Positions 1-12,200 of a stretch of DNA of 64,000 nt are shown piece after piece. The position numbers were made by a program, and so were the translations under genes. The stretch is taken from the NCBI GenBank assembly GCA_026874595.1, contig CM049306.1, forward strand, positions 65,232,019 through 65,296,018. Direction: 5' to 3'. This stretch comes from Sipunculus nudus. Taxonomy: Eukaryota > Annelida > Sipuncula > Golfingiida > Sipunculidae. Each line of letters opens with the position of its first letter. Within the stretch, counting starts at the first letter, position 1. Below the pieces are notes generated by a model. That model had not been told where the DNA came from. It was given only the letters and a program-made list of their open reading frames with translations, and ran no database searches.

Positions 1-3000
1 GGTACAGCACAGGACTCAGGACTCAAGGTAGAACACAGGACTCAGGACTCAATGTAGAACACAGGCCTCAGGACTCAAGGTAGAGCACAGGACTCAGGAC
101 TCAAGGTAGAACACAGGACTCAGGACTCAAGGTAGAGCACAGGACTCAGGACTCAAGGTAGAGCACAGGGCTCAGGGGTACAGCACAGGACTCAGGACTC
201 AAGGCAGAGCACAGGGCTCAGGGGTACAGCACAGGCCTCAGGGGTACAGCACAGGGCTCAGGACTCAAGGTAGAGCACAGGGCTCAGGACTTAAGGTAGA
301 GCACAGGGCTCAGTATTCAAGGTAGAGCACAGGGCTCAGGGGTACAGCACAGGGCTCAGTATTCAAGGTAGAGCACAGGGCTCAGGACATTAGGTAGAGC
401 TCAGGACTCAGGACTCAAGGTAGAGCACAGGACTCAGGACTCAAGGTAGAGCACAGGGCTCAGGGGTACAGCACAGGGGTCAGGATTACAGCACAGGGCT
501 CAGGACTCAAGGTAGAGCACAGGGCTCAGGACTTAAGGTAGAGCACAGGGCTCAGTATTCAAGGTAGAGCACAGGGCTCAGGGGTACAGCACAGGGCTCA
601 GTATTCAAGGTAGAGCACAGGGCTCAGGACATTAGGTAGAGCACAGGACTCAGGACTCAAGGTAGAGCGCAGGGCTCAGGGGTACAGCACAGGACTCTGG
701 ACTCAAGGTAGAGCACAGGGCTCAGGACATTAGGTAGAGCTCAGGACTCAGGACTCAAGGTAGAGCACAGGACTCTGGACTCAAGGTAGAGCACAGGGCT
801 CAGGGGTACAGCACAGGGCTCAGGGGTACAGCACAGGACTCAGGACTCAAGGCAGAGCACAGGACTCAGGGGTACAGCACAGGGCTCAGGGGTACAGCAC
901 AGGACTCAGGACTCAAGGTAGAGATCAGGACTCAGGGGTACAGCACAGGACTCAGGACTCAAGGTAGAGCACAGGACTCTGGACTCAAGGTAGAGCACAG
1001 GGCTCAGGACATTAGGTAGAGCTCAGGACTCAGGACTCAAGGTAGAGCACAGGACTCAGGACTCAAGGTAGAGCACAGGGCTCAGGGGTACAGCACAGGG
1101 CTCAGGGGTACAACACAGGACTCAGGACTCAAGGTAGAGCACAGGACTCAGGACTCAAGGTAGAACACAGGACTCAGGACTCAAGGTAGAGCACAGGGCT
1201 CAGGGGTAGAGCACAGGGCTCAGGGGTACAGCACAGGACTCAGGACTCAAGGTAGAACACAGGACTCAGGACTCAATGTAGAACACAGGACTCAGGACTC
1301 AAGGTAGAGCACAGGACTCAGGACTCAAGGTAGAACACAGGACTCAGGACTCAAGGTAGAGCACAGGACTCAGGACTCAAGGTAGAGCACAGGGCTCAGG
1401 GGTACAGCACAGGACTCAGGACTCAAGGCAGAGCACAGGGCTCAGGGGTACAGCACAGGGCTCAGGGGTACAGCACAGGGCTCAGGACTCAAGGTAGAGC
1501 ACAGGGCTCAGGACTTAAGGTAGAGCACAGGGCTCAGTATTCAAGGTAGAGCACAGGGCTCAGGGGTACAGCACAGGGCTCAGTATTCAAGGTAGAGCAC
1601 AGGGCTCAGGACATTAGGTAGAGCTCAGGACTCAGGACTCAAGGTAGAGCACAGGACTCAGGACTCAAGGTAGAGCACAGGGCTCAGGGGTACAGCACAG
1701 GGGTCATGATTACAGCACAGGGCTCAGGACTCAAGGTAGGGCACAGGGCTCAGGACTTAAGGTAGAGCACAGGGCTCAGTATTCAAGGTAGAGCACAGGG
1801 CTCAGGGGTACAGCACAGGGCTCAGTATTCAAGGTAGAGCACAGGGCTCAGGACATTAGGTAGAGCACAGGACTCAAGACTCAAGGTAGAGCACAGGGCT
1901 CAGGACTCAAGGTAGAGCACAGGGCTCAGTATTCAAGGTAGAGCACAGGGCTCAGGTCATTAGGTAGAGCACAGGACTCAGGACTCAAGGTAGAACACAG
2001 GACACAGGACTCAAGGTAGAGCACAGGGCTCTGGACATTAGGTAGAGCTCAGGACTCAGGACTCAAGGTAGAGCACAGGACTCAGGACTCAAGGTAGAAC
2101 ACAGGACTCAGGACTCAAGGTAGAGCACAGGACTCAGGACTCAAGGTAGAGCACAGGGCTCAGGGGTACAGCACAGGGCTCAGGACTCAAGGTAGAGCAC
2201 AGGGCTCAGGGGTACAGCACAGGGCTCAGGGGTACAGCACAGGGCTCAGGACTCAAGGTAGAGCACAGGGCTCAGTATTGAAGGTAGAGCACAGGGCTCA
2301 GGACATTAGGTAGAGCTCAGGACTCAGGACTCAAGGTAGAGCACAGGACTCAGGACTCAAGGTAGAGCACAGGGCTCAGGGGTACAGCACAGGGCTCAGG
2401 ACTCAAGGTAGAGCACAGGGCTCAGGGGTACAGCTGAGGCCTCAGGGGTACAGCACAGGGCTCAGGACTCAAGGTAGAGCACAGGGCTCAGGACTTAAGG
2501 TAGAGCACAGGGCTCAGTATTCAAGGTAGAGCACAGGGCTCAGGGGTACAGCACAGGGCTCAGTATTGAAGGTAGAGCACAGGGCTCAGGACATTAGGTA
2601 GAGCTCAGGACTCAGGACTCAAGGCAGAGCACAGGACTCAGGACTCAAGGTAGAGCACAGGGCTCAGGGGTACAGCACAGGGCTCAGTATTCAAGGTAGA
2701 GCACTGGACTCAGGACTCAAGGTAGAGCACAGGACTCAGGACTCAAAGTAGAGCACAGGACTCAGGACTCAAAGTAGAGCACAGGACTCAGGACTCAAAG
2801 TGGAGCAGAGGGCTCAGGACTCAAGGTAGAGCACAGGGCTCAGGACATTAGGTAGAGCTCAGGACTCAGGACTCAAGGTAGAGCACAGGACTCAGGACTC
2901 AAGGTAGAACATAGGACTCAGGACTCAAGGTAGAACACAGGACACAGGACTCAAGGTAGAGCACAGGGCTCAGTACATTAGGTAGAGCTCAGGACTCAGG

Positions 3001-6000
3001 ACTCAAGGTAGAGCACAGGACTCAGGACTCAAGGTAGAACACAGGACTCAGGACTCAAGGTAGAGCACAGGACTCAGGACTCAAGGTAGAGCACAGGGCT
3101 CAGGGGTACAGCACAGGACTCAGGACTCAAGGTAGAGCACAGGGCTCAGGGGTACAGCACAGGGCTCAGGGGTACAGCACAGGGCTCAGGACTCAAGGTA
3201 GAGCACAGGGCTCAGGACTTAAGGTAGAGCACAGGGCTCAGTATTCAAGGTAGAGCACAGGGCTCAGGGGTACAGCACAGGGCTCAGTATTGAAGGTAGA
3301 GCACAGGGCTCAGGACATTAGGTAGAGCTCAGGACTCAGGACTCAAGGTAGAGCACAGGACTCAGGACTCAAGGTAGAGCACAGGGCTCAGGGGTACAGC
3401 ACAGGGCTCAGGACTCAAGGTAGAGCACAGGGCTCAGGGGTACAGCTGAGGCCTCAGGAGTACAGCACAGGGCTCAGGACTCAAGGTAGAGCACAGGGCT
3501 CAGGACTTAAGGTAGAGCACAGGGCTCAGTATTCAAGGTAGAGCACAGGGCTCAGGGGTACAGCACAGGGCTCAGTATTCAAGGTAGAGCACAGGGCTCA
3601 GGACATAAGGTAGAGCTCAGGACTCAGGACTCAAGGTAGAGCACAGGACTCAGGACTCAAGGTAGAGCACAGGGCTCAGGGGTACAGCACAGGGCTCAGG
3701 GGTACAACACAGGACTCAGGACTCAAGTAGAGCACAGGGCTCAGGGGTACAGCACAGGGCTCAGGGGTACAGCACAGGGCTCAGGACTCAAGGTAGAGCA
3801 CAGGGCTCAGGACTCAAGGTAGAACACAGGACTCAGGACTCAAGGTAGAGCACAGGGCTCAGGGGTACAGCACAGGGCTCAGGGGTACAGCACAGGACTC
3901 AGGACTCAAGGTAGAACACAGGACTCAGGACTCAATGTAGAACACAGGACTCAGGACTCAAGGTAGAGCACAGGACTCAGGACTCAAGGTAGAGCACAGG
4001 GCTCAGGGGTAGAGCACAGGGCTCAGGGGTACAGCACAGGACTCAGGACTCAAGGTAGAACACAGGACTCAGGACTCAATGTAGAACACAGGACTCAGGA
4101 CTCAAGGTAGAGCACAGGACTCAGGACTCAAGGTAGAACACAGGACTCAGGACTCAAGGTAGAGCACAGGACTCAGGACTCAAGGTAGAGCACAGGACTC
4201 AGGACTCAAGGTAGAGCACAGGGCTCAGGGGTACAGCACAGGGCTCAGGACTCAAGGTAGAGCACAGGGCTCAGGGGTACAGCACAGGGCTCAGGGGTAC
4301 AGCACAGGGCTCAGGAGTCAAGGTAGAGCACAGGGCTCAGGACTTAAGGTAGAGCACAGGGCTCAGTATTCAAGGTAGATCACAGGGCTCAGGGGTACAG
4401 CACAGGGCTCAGTATTCAAGGTAGAGCACAGGGCTCAGGACATTAGGTGGAGCTCAGGACTCAGGACTCAAGGTAGAGCACAGGACTCAGGACTCAAGGT
4501 AGAGCACAGGGCTCAGGGGTACAGCACAGGGCTCAGGGGTACAACACAGGACTCAGGACTCAAGGTAGAGCACAGGACTCAGGACTCAAGGTAGAACACA
4601 GGACTCAGGACTCAAGGTAGAGCACAGGGCTCAGGGGTAGAGCACAGGGCTCAGGGGTACAGCACAGGTCTCAGGACTCAAGGTAGAACACAGGACTCAG
4701 GACTCAATGTAGAACACAGGACTCAGGACTCAAGGTAGAGCACAGGACTCAGGACTCAAGGTAGAACACAGGACTCAGGACTCAAGGTAGAGCACAGGAC
4801 TCAGGACTCAAGGTAGAGCACAGGGCTCAGGGGTACAGCACAGGACTCAGGACTCAAGGCAGAGCACAGGGCTCAGGGTACAGCACAGGGCTCAGGGGTA
4901 CAGCACAGGGCTCAGGACTCAAGGTAGAGCACAGGGCTCAGGACTTAAGGTAGAGCACAGGGCTCAGTATTCGAGGTAGAGCACAGGGCTCAGGGGTACA
5001 GCACAGGGCTCAGTATTCAAGGTAGAGCACAGGGCTCAGGACATTAGGTAGAGCGCAGGACTCAGGACTCAAGGTAGAGCACAGGACTCAGGACTCAAGG
5101 TAGAGCACAGGGCTCAGGGGTACAGCACAGGGCTCAGGGGTACAGCACAGGGCTCAGGACTCAAGGTAGAGCACAGAGCTCAGGACTTAAGGTAGAGCAC
5201 AGGGCTCAGTATTCAAGGTAAAGCACAGGGCTCAGGGGTACAGCACAGGGCTCAGTATTCAAGGTAGAGCACAGGGCTCAGGACATTAGGTAGAGCACAG
5301 GACTCAGGACTCAAGGTAGAGCAGAGGGCTCAGGACTCAAGGCAGAGCACAGGGCTCAGTATTCAAGGTAGAGCACAGGGCTCAGGACATTAGGTAGAGC
5401 ACAGGACTCAGGACTCAAGGTAGAGCACAGGACTCAGGACTCAAGGTAGAGCACAGGACTCAGGACTCAAGGTAGAGCACAGGGCTCAGGGGTACAGCAC
5501 AGGGCTCAGGGGTACAGCACAGGGCTCAGTATTCAAGGTAGAACACAGGGCTCAGGACATTAGGTAGAGCTCAGGACTCAGGACTCAAGGTAGAGCACAG
5601 GACTCAAGGTAGAGCACAGGGCTCAGGATTCAAGGTAGAGCACAGGTTTCAGGGGTACAGCACAGGGCTCAGTATTCAAGGTAGAGCACAGGGCTCAGGG
5701 GTACAGCACAGGGCTCAGGGGTACAGCACAGGGCTCAGTATTCAAGGTAGAGCACAGGGCTCAGGGGTACAGCACAGGGCTCAGGGGTACAGCACAGGGC
5801 TCAGTATTCAAGGTAGAGCACAGGGCTCAGTACATTAGGTAGAGCTCAGGACTCAGGACTCAAGGTAGAGCACATGACTCAGGACTCAAGGTAGAGCACA
5901 GGGCTCAGGATTCAAGGTAGAGCACAGGGCTGAGGGGTACAGCACAGGGCTCAGTATTCAAGGTAGAGCACAGGGCTCAGGGGTACAGCACAGGGCTCAG

Positions 6001-8753
6001 GGGTACAGCACAGGGCTCAGTATTCAAGGTAGAGCACAGGGCTCAGGGGTACAGCACAGGGCTCAGGGGTACAGCACAGGACTCAGGACTCAAGGTAGAG
6101 CACAGGACTCTGGACTCAAGGTAGGGCACAGGGCTCAGGACATTAGGTAGAGCTCAGGACTCAGGACTCAAGGTAGAGCACAGGACTCAGGACTCAAGGT
6201 AGAGCACAGGACTCAGGACTCAAGGTAGAGCACAGGGCTCAGGATTCAAGGTAGAGCACAGGGCTCAGGGGTACAGCACAGGGCTCAGGGGTACAGCACA
6301 GGACTCAGGACTCAAGGCAGAGCACTGGGCTCAGTATTCAAGGTAGAGCACAGGGCTCAGGGGTACAGCACAGGGCTCAGGGGTACAGCACAGGACTCAG
6401 GACTCAAGGCAGAGCACAGGGCTCAGGGGTACAGCACAGGGCTCAGGGGTACAGCACAGGACTCAGGACTCAAGGTAGAGCACAGGACTCAGGGGTACAG
6501 CACAGGTCTCAGGACTCAAGGTAGAGCATAGGACTCTGGACTCAAGGTATAGCACAGGGCTCAGAACATTAGGTAGAGCTCAGGACTGAGGACTCAAGGT
6601 AGAGCACAGGACTCAGGACTCAAGGTAGAGCACAGGGCTCAGGGGTACAGCACAGGGCTACGGGGTACAACACAGGACTCAGGACTCAAGGTAGAGCACA
6701 GGACTCAGGACTCAAGGTAGAACACAGGACTCAGGACTCAAGGTAGAGCACAGGGCTCAGGGGTAGAGCACAGGGCTCAGGGGTACAGCACAGGACTCAG
6801 GACTCAAGGTAGAACACAGGACTCAGGACTCGATGTAGAACACAGGACTCAGGACTCAAGGTAGAGCACAGGACTCAGGACTCAAGGTAGAGCACAGGGC
6901 TCAGGGGTACAGCACAGGGCTCAGGGGTACAGCACAGGGCTCAGGACTCAAGGTATAGCACAGGGCTCAGGACTTAAGGTACGGGACAGGGCTCAGAATT
7001 CAAGGTAGAGCAGAGGGCTCAGGGGTACAGCACAGGGCTCAGTATTCAAGGTAGAGCACAGGGCTCAGGACATTAGGTAGAGCACAGGACTCAGGGGTAC
7101 AGCACAGGGCTCAGGGATACAGCACAGGACTCAGGACTCAAGGTAGAGCACAGGACTCAGGACTCAAGGTAGAGCACAGGGCTCAGGACATTAGGTAGAG
7201 CTCAGGACTCAGGACTCAAGGTAGAGCACAGGACTCAGGGGTACAGCACAGGGCTCAGGGGTACAGCACAGGACTCAGGACTCAAGGTAGAGCACAGGAC
7301 TCAGGACTCAAGGTAGAGCACAGGACTCAGGACATTAGGTAGAGCTCAGGACTCAGGACTCAAGTTAGAGCACAGGACTCAGGACTCAAGGTAGAGCACA
7401 GGGCTCAGGACATTAGGTAGAGCTGAGGACTCAGGACTCAAGGTAGAGCACAGGACTCAGGGGTACAGCACAGGGCTCAGGGGTACAGCACAGGACTCAG
7501 GACTCAAGGTAGAGCACAGGACTCAGGACTCAAGGTAGAGCACAGGGCTCAGGACATTAGGGAGAGCACAGGGCTCAGGGGTACAGCACAGGGCTCAGGA
7601 CTCAAGGTAAAGCACAGGGCTCAGGGGTACAGCACAGGGCTCAGGGGTACAGCACAGGGCTCAGGACTCAAGGTAGAGCACAGGGCTCAGGACTTAAGGT
7701 AGAGCACAGGGCTCAGTATTCAAGGTAGAGCACAGGGCTCAGGGGTACAGCACAGGGCTCAGTATTGAAGGTAGAGCACAGGGCTCAGGACATTAGGTAG
7801 AGCTCAGGACTCAGGACTCAAGGTAGAGCACAGGACTCAGGACTCAAGGTAGAGCACAGGGCTCAGGGGTACAGCACAGGGCTCAGGACTCAAGGTAGAG
7901 CACAGGGCTCAGGGGTACAGCTGAGGCCTCAGGAGTACAGCACAGGGCTCAGGACTCAAGGTAGAGCACAGGGCTCAGGACTTAAGGTAGAGCACAGGGC
8001 TCAGTATTCAAGGTAGAGCACAGGGCTCAGGGGTACAGCACAGGGCTCAGTATTCAAGGTAGAGCACAGGGCTCAGGACATAAGGTAGAGCTCAGGACTC
8101 AGGACTCAAGGTAGAGCACAGGACTCAGGACTCAAGGTAGAGCACAGGGCTCAGGGGTACAGCACAGGGCTCAGGGGTACAACACAGGACTCAGGACTCA
8201 AGTAGAGCACAGGGCTCAGGGGTACAGCACAGGGCTCAGGGGTACAGCACAGGGCTCAGGACTCAAGGTAGAGCACAGGGCTCAGGACTCAAGGTAGAAC
8301 ACAGGACTCAGGACTCAAGGTAGAGCACAGGGCTCAGGGGTAGAGCACAGGGCTCAGGGGTACAGCACAGGACTCAGGACTCAAGGTAGAACACAGGACT
8401 CAGGACTCAATGTAGAACACAGGACTCAGGACTCAAGGTAGAGCACAGGACTCAGGACTCAAGGTAGAACACAGGACTCAGGACTCAAGGTAGAGCACAG
8501 GACTCAGGACTCAAGGTAGAGCACAGGACTCAGGACTCAAGGTAGAGCACAGGGCTCAGGGGTACAGCACAGGGCTCAGGACTCAAGGTAGAGCACAGGG
8601 CTCAGGGGTACAGCACAGGGCTCAGGGGTACAGCACAGGGCTCAGGACTCAAGGTAGAGCACAGGGCTCAGGACTTAAGGTAGAGCACAGGGCTCAGTAT
8701 TTAAGGTAGATCACAGGGCTCAGGGGTACAGCACAGGGCTCAGTATTCAAGGT
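1..8753. repeat. GC-rich minisatellite array, mixed 26-bp and 20-bp units
   Basis: The whole stretch is built from short units sharing the core GTAGAGCACAGGRCTCAGG. Most are 26 bp and differ at the end (GGACTCAA, GGACTTAA, GTATTCAA, GGACATTA). A 20-bp class reads GGGGTACAGCACAGGGCTCA. Unit types follow one another in recurring orders, for example GGACTTAA, then GTATTCAA, then the 20-bp unit, then GTATTCAA, then GGACATTA, so the array has higher-order structure. No long reading frame is open and no gene is visible. The array continues past the left edge and stops at an assembly gap, so its true length is unknown. It is much richer in G and C than the AT-rich DNA that follows. Confidence 0.97.
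3130..4400. repeat. Higher-order block of the minisatellite, duplicated about 4.47 kb downstream
   Basis: Rare variants recur in the same order about 4475 bases later. A GTATTGAAGG variant is at about 3289 and 7764, a CAGCTGAGGCCTCAGGAG variant at about 3441 and 7919, and a unit lacking one G pair (CTCAAGTAGAGCAC) at about 3722 and 8196. Near the end the offset falls to about 4331, because the first block has two AATGTAGAACAC units where the second has one, an indel of about 143 bp. This is segmental duplication inside the array by unequal exchange, not independent slippage. Confidence 0.8.
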
Positions 8754-9253
8754 NNNNNNNNNNNNNNNNNNNNNNNNNNNNNNNNNNNNNNNNNNNNNNN
8801 NNNNNNNNNNNNNNNNNNNNNNNNNNNNNNNNNNNNNNNNNNNNNNNNNNNNNNNNNNNNNNNNNNNNNNNNNNNNNNNNNNNNNNNNNNNNNNNNNNNN
8901 NNNNNNNNNNNNNNNNNNNNNNNNNNNNNNNNNNNNNNNNNNNNNNNNNNNNNNNNNNNNNNNNNNNNNNNNNNNNNNNNNNNNNNNNNNNNNNNNNNNN
9001 NNNNNNNNNNNNNNNNNNNNNNNNNNNNNNNNNNNNNNNNNNNNNNNNNNNNNNNNNNNNNNNNNNNNNNNNNNNNNNNNNNNNNNNNNNNNNNNNNNNN
9101 NNNNNNNNNNNNNNNNNNNNNNNNNNNNNNNNNNNNNNNNNNNNNNNNNNNNNNNNNNNNNNNNNNNNNNNNNNNNNNNNNNNNNNNNNNNNNNNNNNNN
9201 NNNNNNNNNNNNNNNNNNNNNNNNNNNNNNNNNNNNNNNNNNNNNNNNNNNNN
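8754..9253. other. Assembly gap of exactly 500 N
   Basis: The run of N is exactly 500 bases, which suggests a placeholder rather than a measured length. It sits where the minisatellite meets the 1274-bp satellite, the worst place for assembly. Adjacency and distance of the two arrays are therefore unproven. Apparent reading frames crossing this gap are meaningless. Confidence 0.99.
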
Positions 9254-12200
9254 TTAAACATTGGGCCATTTCCATCACAGCACCTTAAACTAGGGTCCAT
9301 GGGCTTATTTTTGCGCATAGGTGCCAAAGTGCGCTATTGCCAGATTTCTCTATTTTTGGGGTAAAACCTTTGAATTTTGAAAATATGCAGTTTTCAGCTT
9401 CTAACTCTGTCAGTTTTTATGCTAGAGAGGTCAAAATTTTTGCATCTTGTAGCCCTTGGTGAGTTCTCGGTGATCCAACCAAAAATCTTGCAAAATCTCG
9501 CACCGTTTCTCGTCGAATGAGATTTCGCGATTTCACGGTGACATGCCCTATAGGCCACAGATATGCAGGCACCCATTTGAAACTGATACATGTTACGTCA
9601 TAGACTAATATCTCGAAAGCAATTGTTTAGTTTTTGGAAAATTTCCGCTAGGGGGCGCTGCACTGCAACCCCGTACCTACTATCATTGTTTAACCATATC
9701 TCCAAAACTACACATGTTAGGTACATAAACTGTACACCATATGAATTGGCGTTTCATGGCCTTTCTGCCCATGACCTCTTTTGTTTAATCATACACGGTC
9801 CCCACAAATTTTAGCAACTTTGTAAAAATTAAAACCCGCATGCACAAATACATATGCCATCACGCATGCATGCACGCGTTTTAGTATGAAAGACAGACAC
9901 GCTTTCCCGTGACTGCAAAAATTATAGCGTTCGCCGTATAAAATAAGTGACCACAGGCACTCTTTGCGGGCCGGTTTGCCATTTCTGTCGCGTTATAGTT
10001 TATTGCTTGCCGGAATCAGAGATTTCGACAAGTATGTTGATCAGTTCCGTTTGTTTGTTTGTCTGTATGTCCCCGCTCTACAGGCCACAATTTTGCACCA
10101 ATCGTCCTGATACTTATAGATAGAGTGTATAATCGGTTCTTCTCGGAGCCTATTGTTTTTGGTCATGATCGGTCAAGGGTCAAGGTCAGGGTCACCAAAA
10201 AGCTCAAAAACGGTTTTTTCTTCATACCTTCGTCAAAAATAGCCGTAGGCACCTAATCTGTAGCCCGTTTTATTTGCCACTGCATGGCCACTTCCAACAC
10301 TGCAAAATTGCCTCATTTCGCTGTTACCATGGTTACGCAATTTTGGGGAGAAATCATGGAATTTCGTGATATTTTTCAAATTTGCAGCAATTTTACTGAT
10401 TCTGAGATATTTTATGTAACATAAGAATATCTCGAAACGGGTTTTTCAGATTTTGGAAATGGCCGCCAGGGGGCGTTGCAGATGAAAAAACATGAAAATT
10501 TGTTTTGGTGCTATACCTCCAGAACTATTAAACATTGGGCCATTTCCATCACAGCACCTTAAACTAGGGTCCATGGGCTTATTTTTGCGCATAGGTGCCA
10601 AAGTGCGCTATTGCCAGATTTCTCTATTTTTGGGGTAAAACCTTTGAATTTTGAAAATATGCAGTTTTCAGCTTCTAACTCTGTCAGTTTTTATGCTAGA
10701 GAGGTCAAAATTTTTGCATCTTGTAGCCCTTGGTGAGTTCTCGGTGATCCAACCAAAAATCTTGCAAAATCTCGCACCGTTTCTCGTCGAATGAGATTTC
10801 GCGATTTCACGGTGACATGCCCTATAGGCCACAGATATGCAGGCACCCATTTGAAACTGATACATGTTACGTCATAGACTAATATCTCGAAAGCAATTGT
10901 TTAGTTTTTGGAAAATTTCCGCTAGGGGGCGCTGCACTGCAACCCCGTACCTACTATCATTGTTTAACCATATCTCCAAAACTACACATGTTAGGTACAT
11001 AAACTGTACACCATATGAATTGGCGTTTCATGGCCTTTCTGCCCATGACCTCTTTTGTTTAATCATACACGGTCCCCACAAATTTTAGCAACTTTGTAAA
11101 AATTAAAACCCGCATGCACAAATACATATGCCATCACGCATGCATGCACGCGTTTTAGTATGAAAGACAGACACGCTTTCCCGTGACTGCAAAAATTATA
11201 GCGTTCGCCGTATAAAATAAGTGACCACAGGCACTCTTTGCGGGCCGGTTTGCCATTTCTGTCGCGTTATAGTTTATTGCTTGCCGGAATCAGAGATTTC
11301 GACAAGTATGTTGATCAGTTCCGTTTGTTTGTTTGTCTGTATGTCCCCGCTCTACAGGCCACAATTTTGCACCAATCGTCCTGATACTTATAGATAGAGT
11401 GTATAATCGGTTCTTCTCGGAGCCTATTGTTTTTGGTCATGATCGGTCAAGGGTCAAGGTCAGGGTCACCAAAAAGCTCAAAAACGGTTTTTTCTTCATA
11501 CCTTCGTCAAAAATAGCCGTAGGCACCTAATCTGTAGCCCGTTTTATTTGCCACTGCATGGCCACTTCCAACACTGCAAAATTGCCTCATTTCGCTGTTA
11601 CCATGGTTACGCAATTTTGGGGAGAAATCATGGAATTTCGTGATATTTTTCAAATTTGCAGCAATTTTACTGATTCTGAGATATTTTATGTAACATAAGA
11701 ATATCTCGAAACGGGTTTTTCAGATTTTGGAAATGGCCGCCAGGGGGCGTTGCAGATGAAAAAACATGAAAATTTGTTTTGGTGCTATACCTCCAGAACT
11801 ATTAAACATTGGGCCATTTCCATCACAGCACCTTAAACTAGGGTCCATGGGCTTATTTTTGCGCATAGGTGCCAAAGTGCGCTATTGCCAGATTTCTCTA
11901 TTTTTGGGGTAAAACCTTTGAATTTTGAAAATATGCAGTTTTCAGCTTCTAACTCTGTCAGTTTTTATGCTAGAGAGGTCAAAATTTTTGCATCTTGTAG
12001 CCCTTGGTGAGTTCTCGGTGATCCAACCAAAAATCTTGCAAAATCTCGCACCGTTTCTCGTCGAATGAGATTTCGCGATTTCACGGTGACATGCCCTATA
12101 GGCCACAGATATGCAGGCACCCATTTGAAACTGATACATGTTACGTCATAGACTAATATCTCGAAAGCAATTGTTTAGTTTTTGGAAAATTTCCGCTAGG

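Noticed and set aside
1-8753. CRISPR-like array of regular short repeats
   Set aside because: Units are contiguous without unique spacers, and the flanking DNA is animal-type repeat sequence.
8694-9327. 194- and 195-codon frames on the minus strand near 9 kb
   Set aside because: They consist almost entirely of N from the assembly gap.
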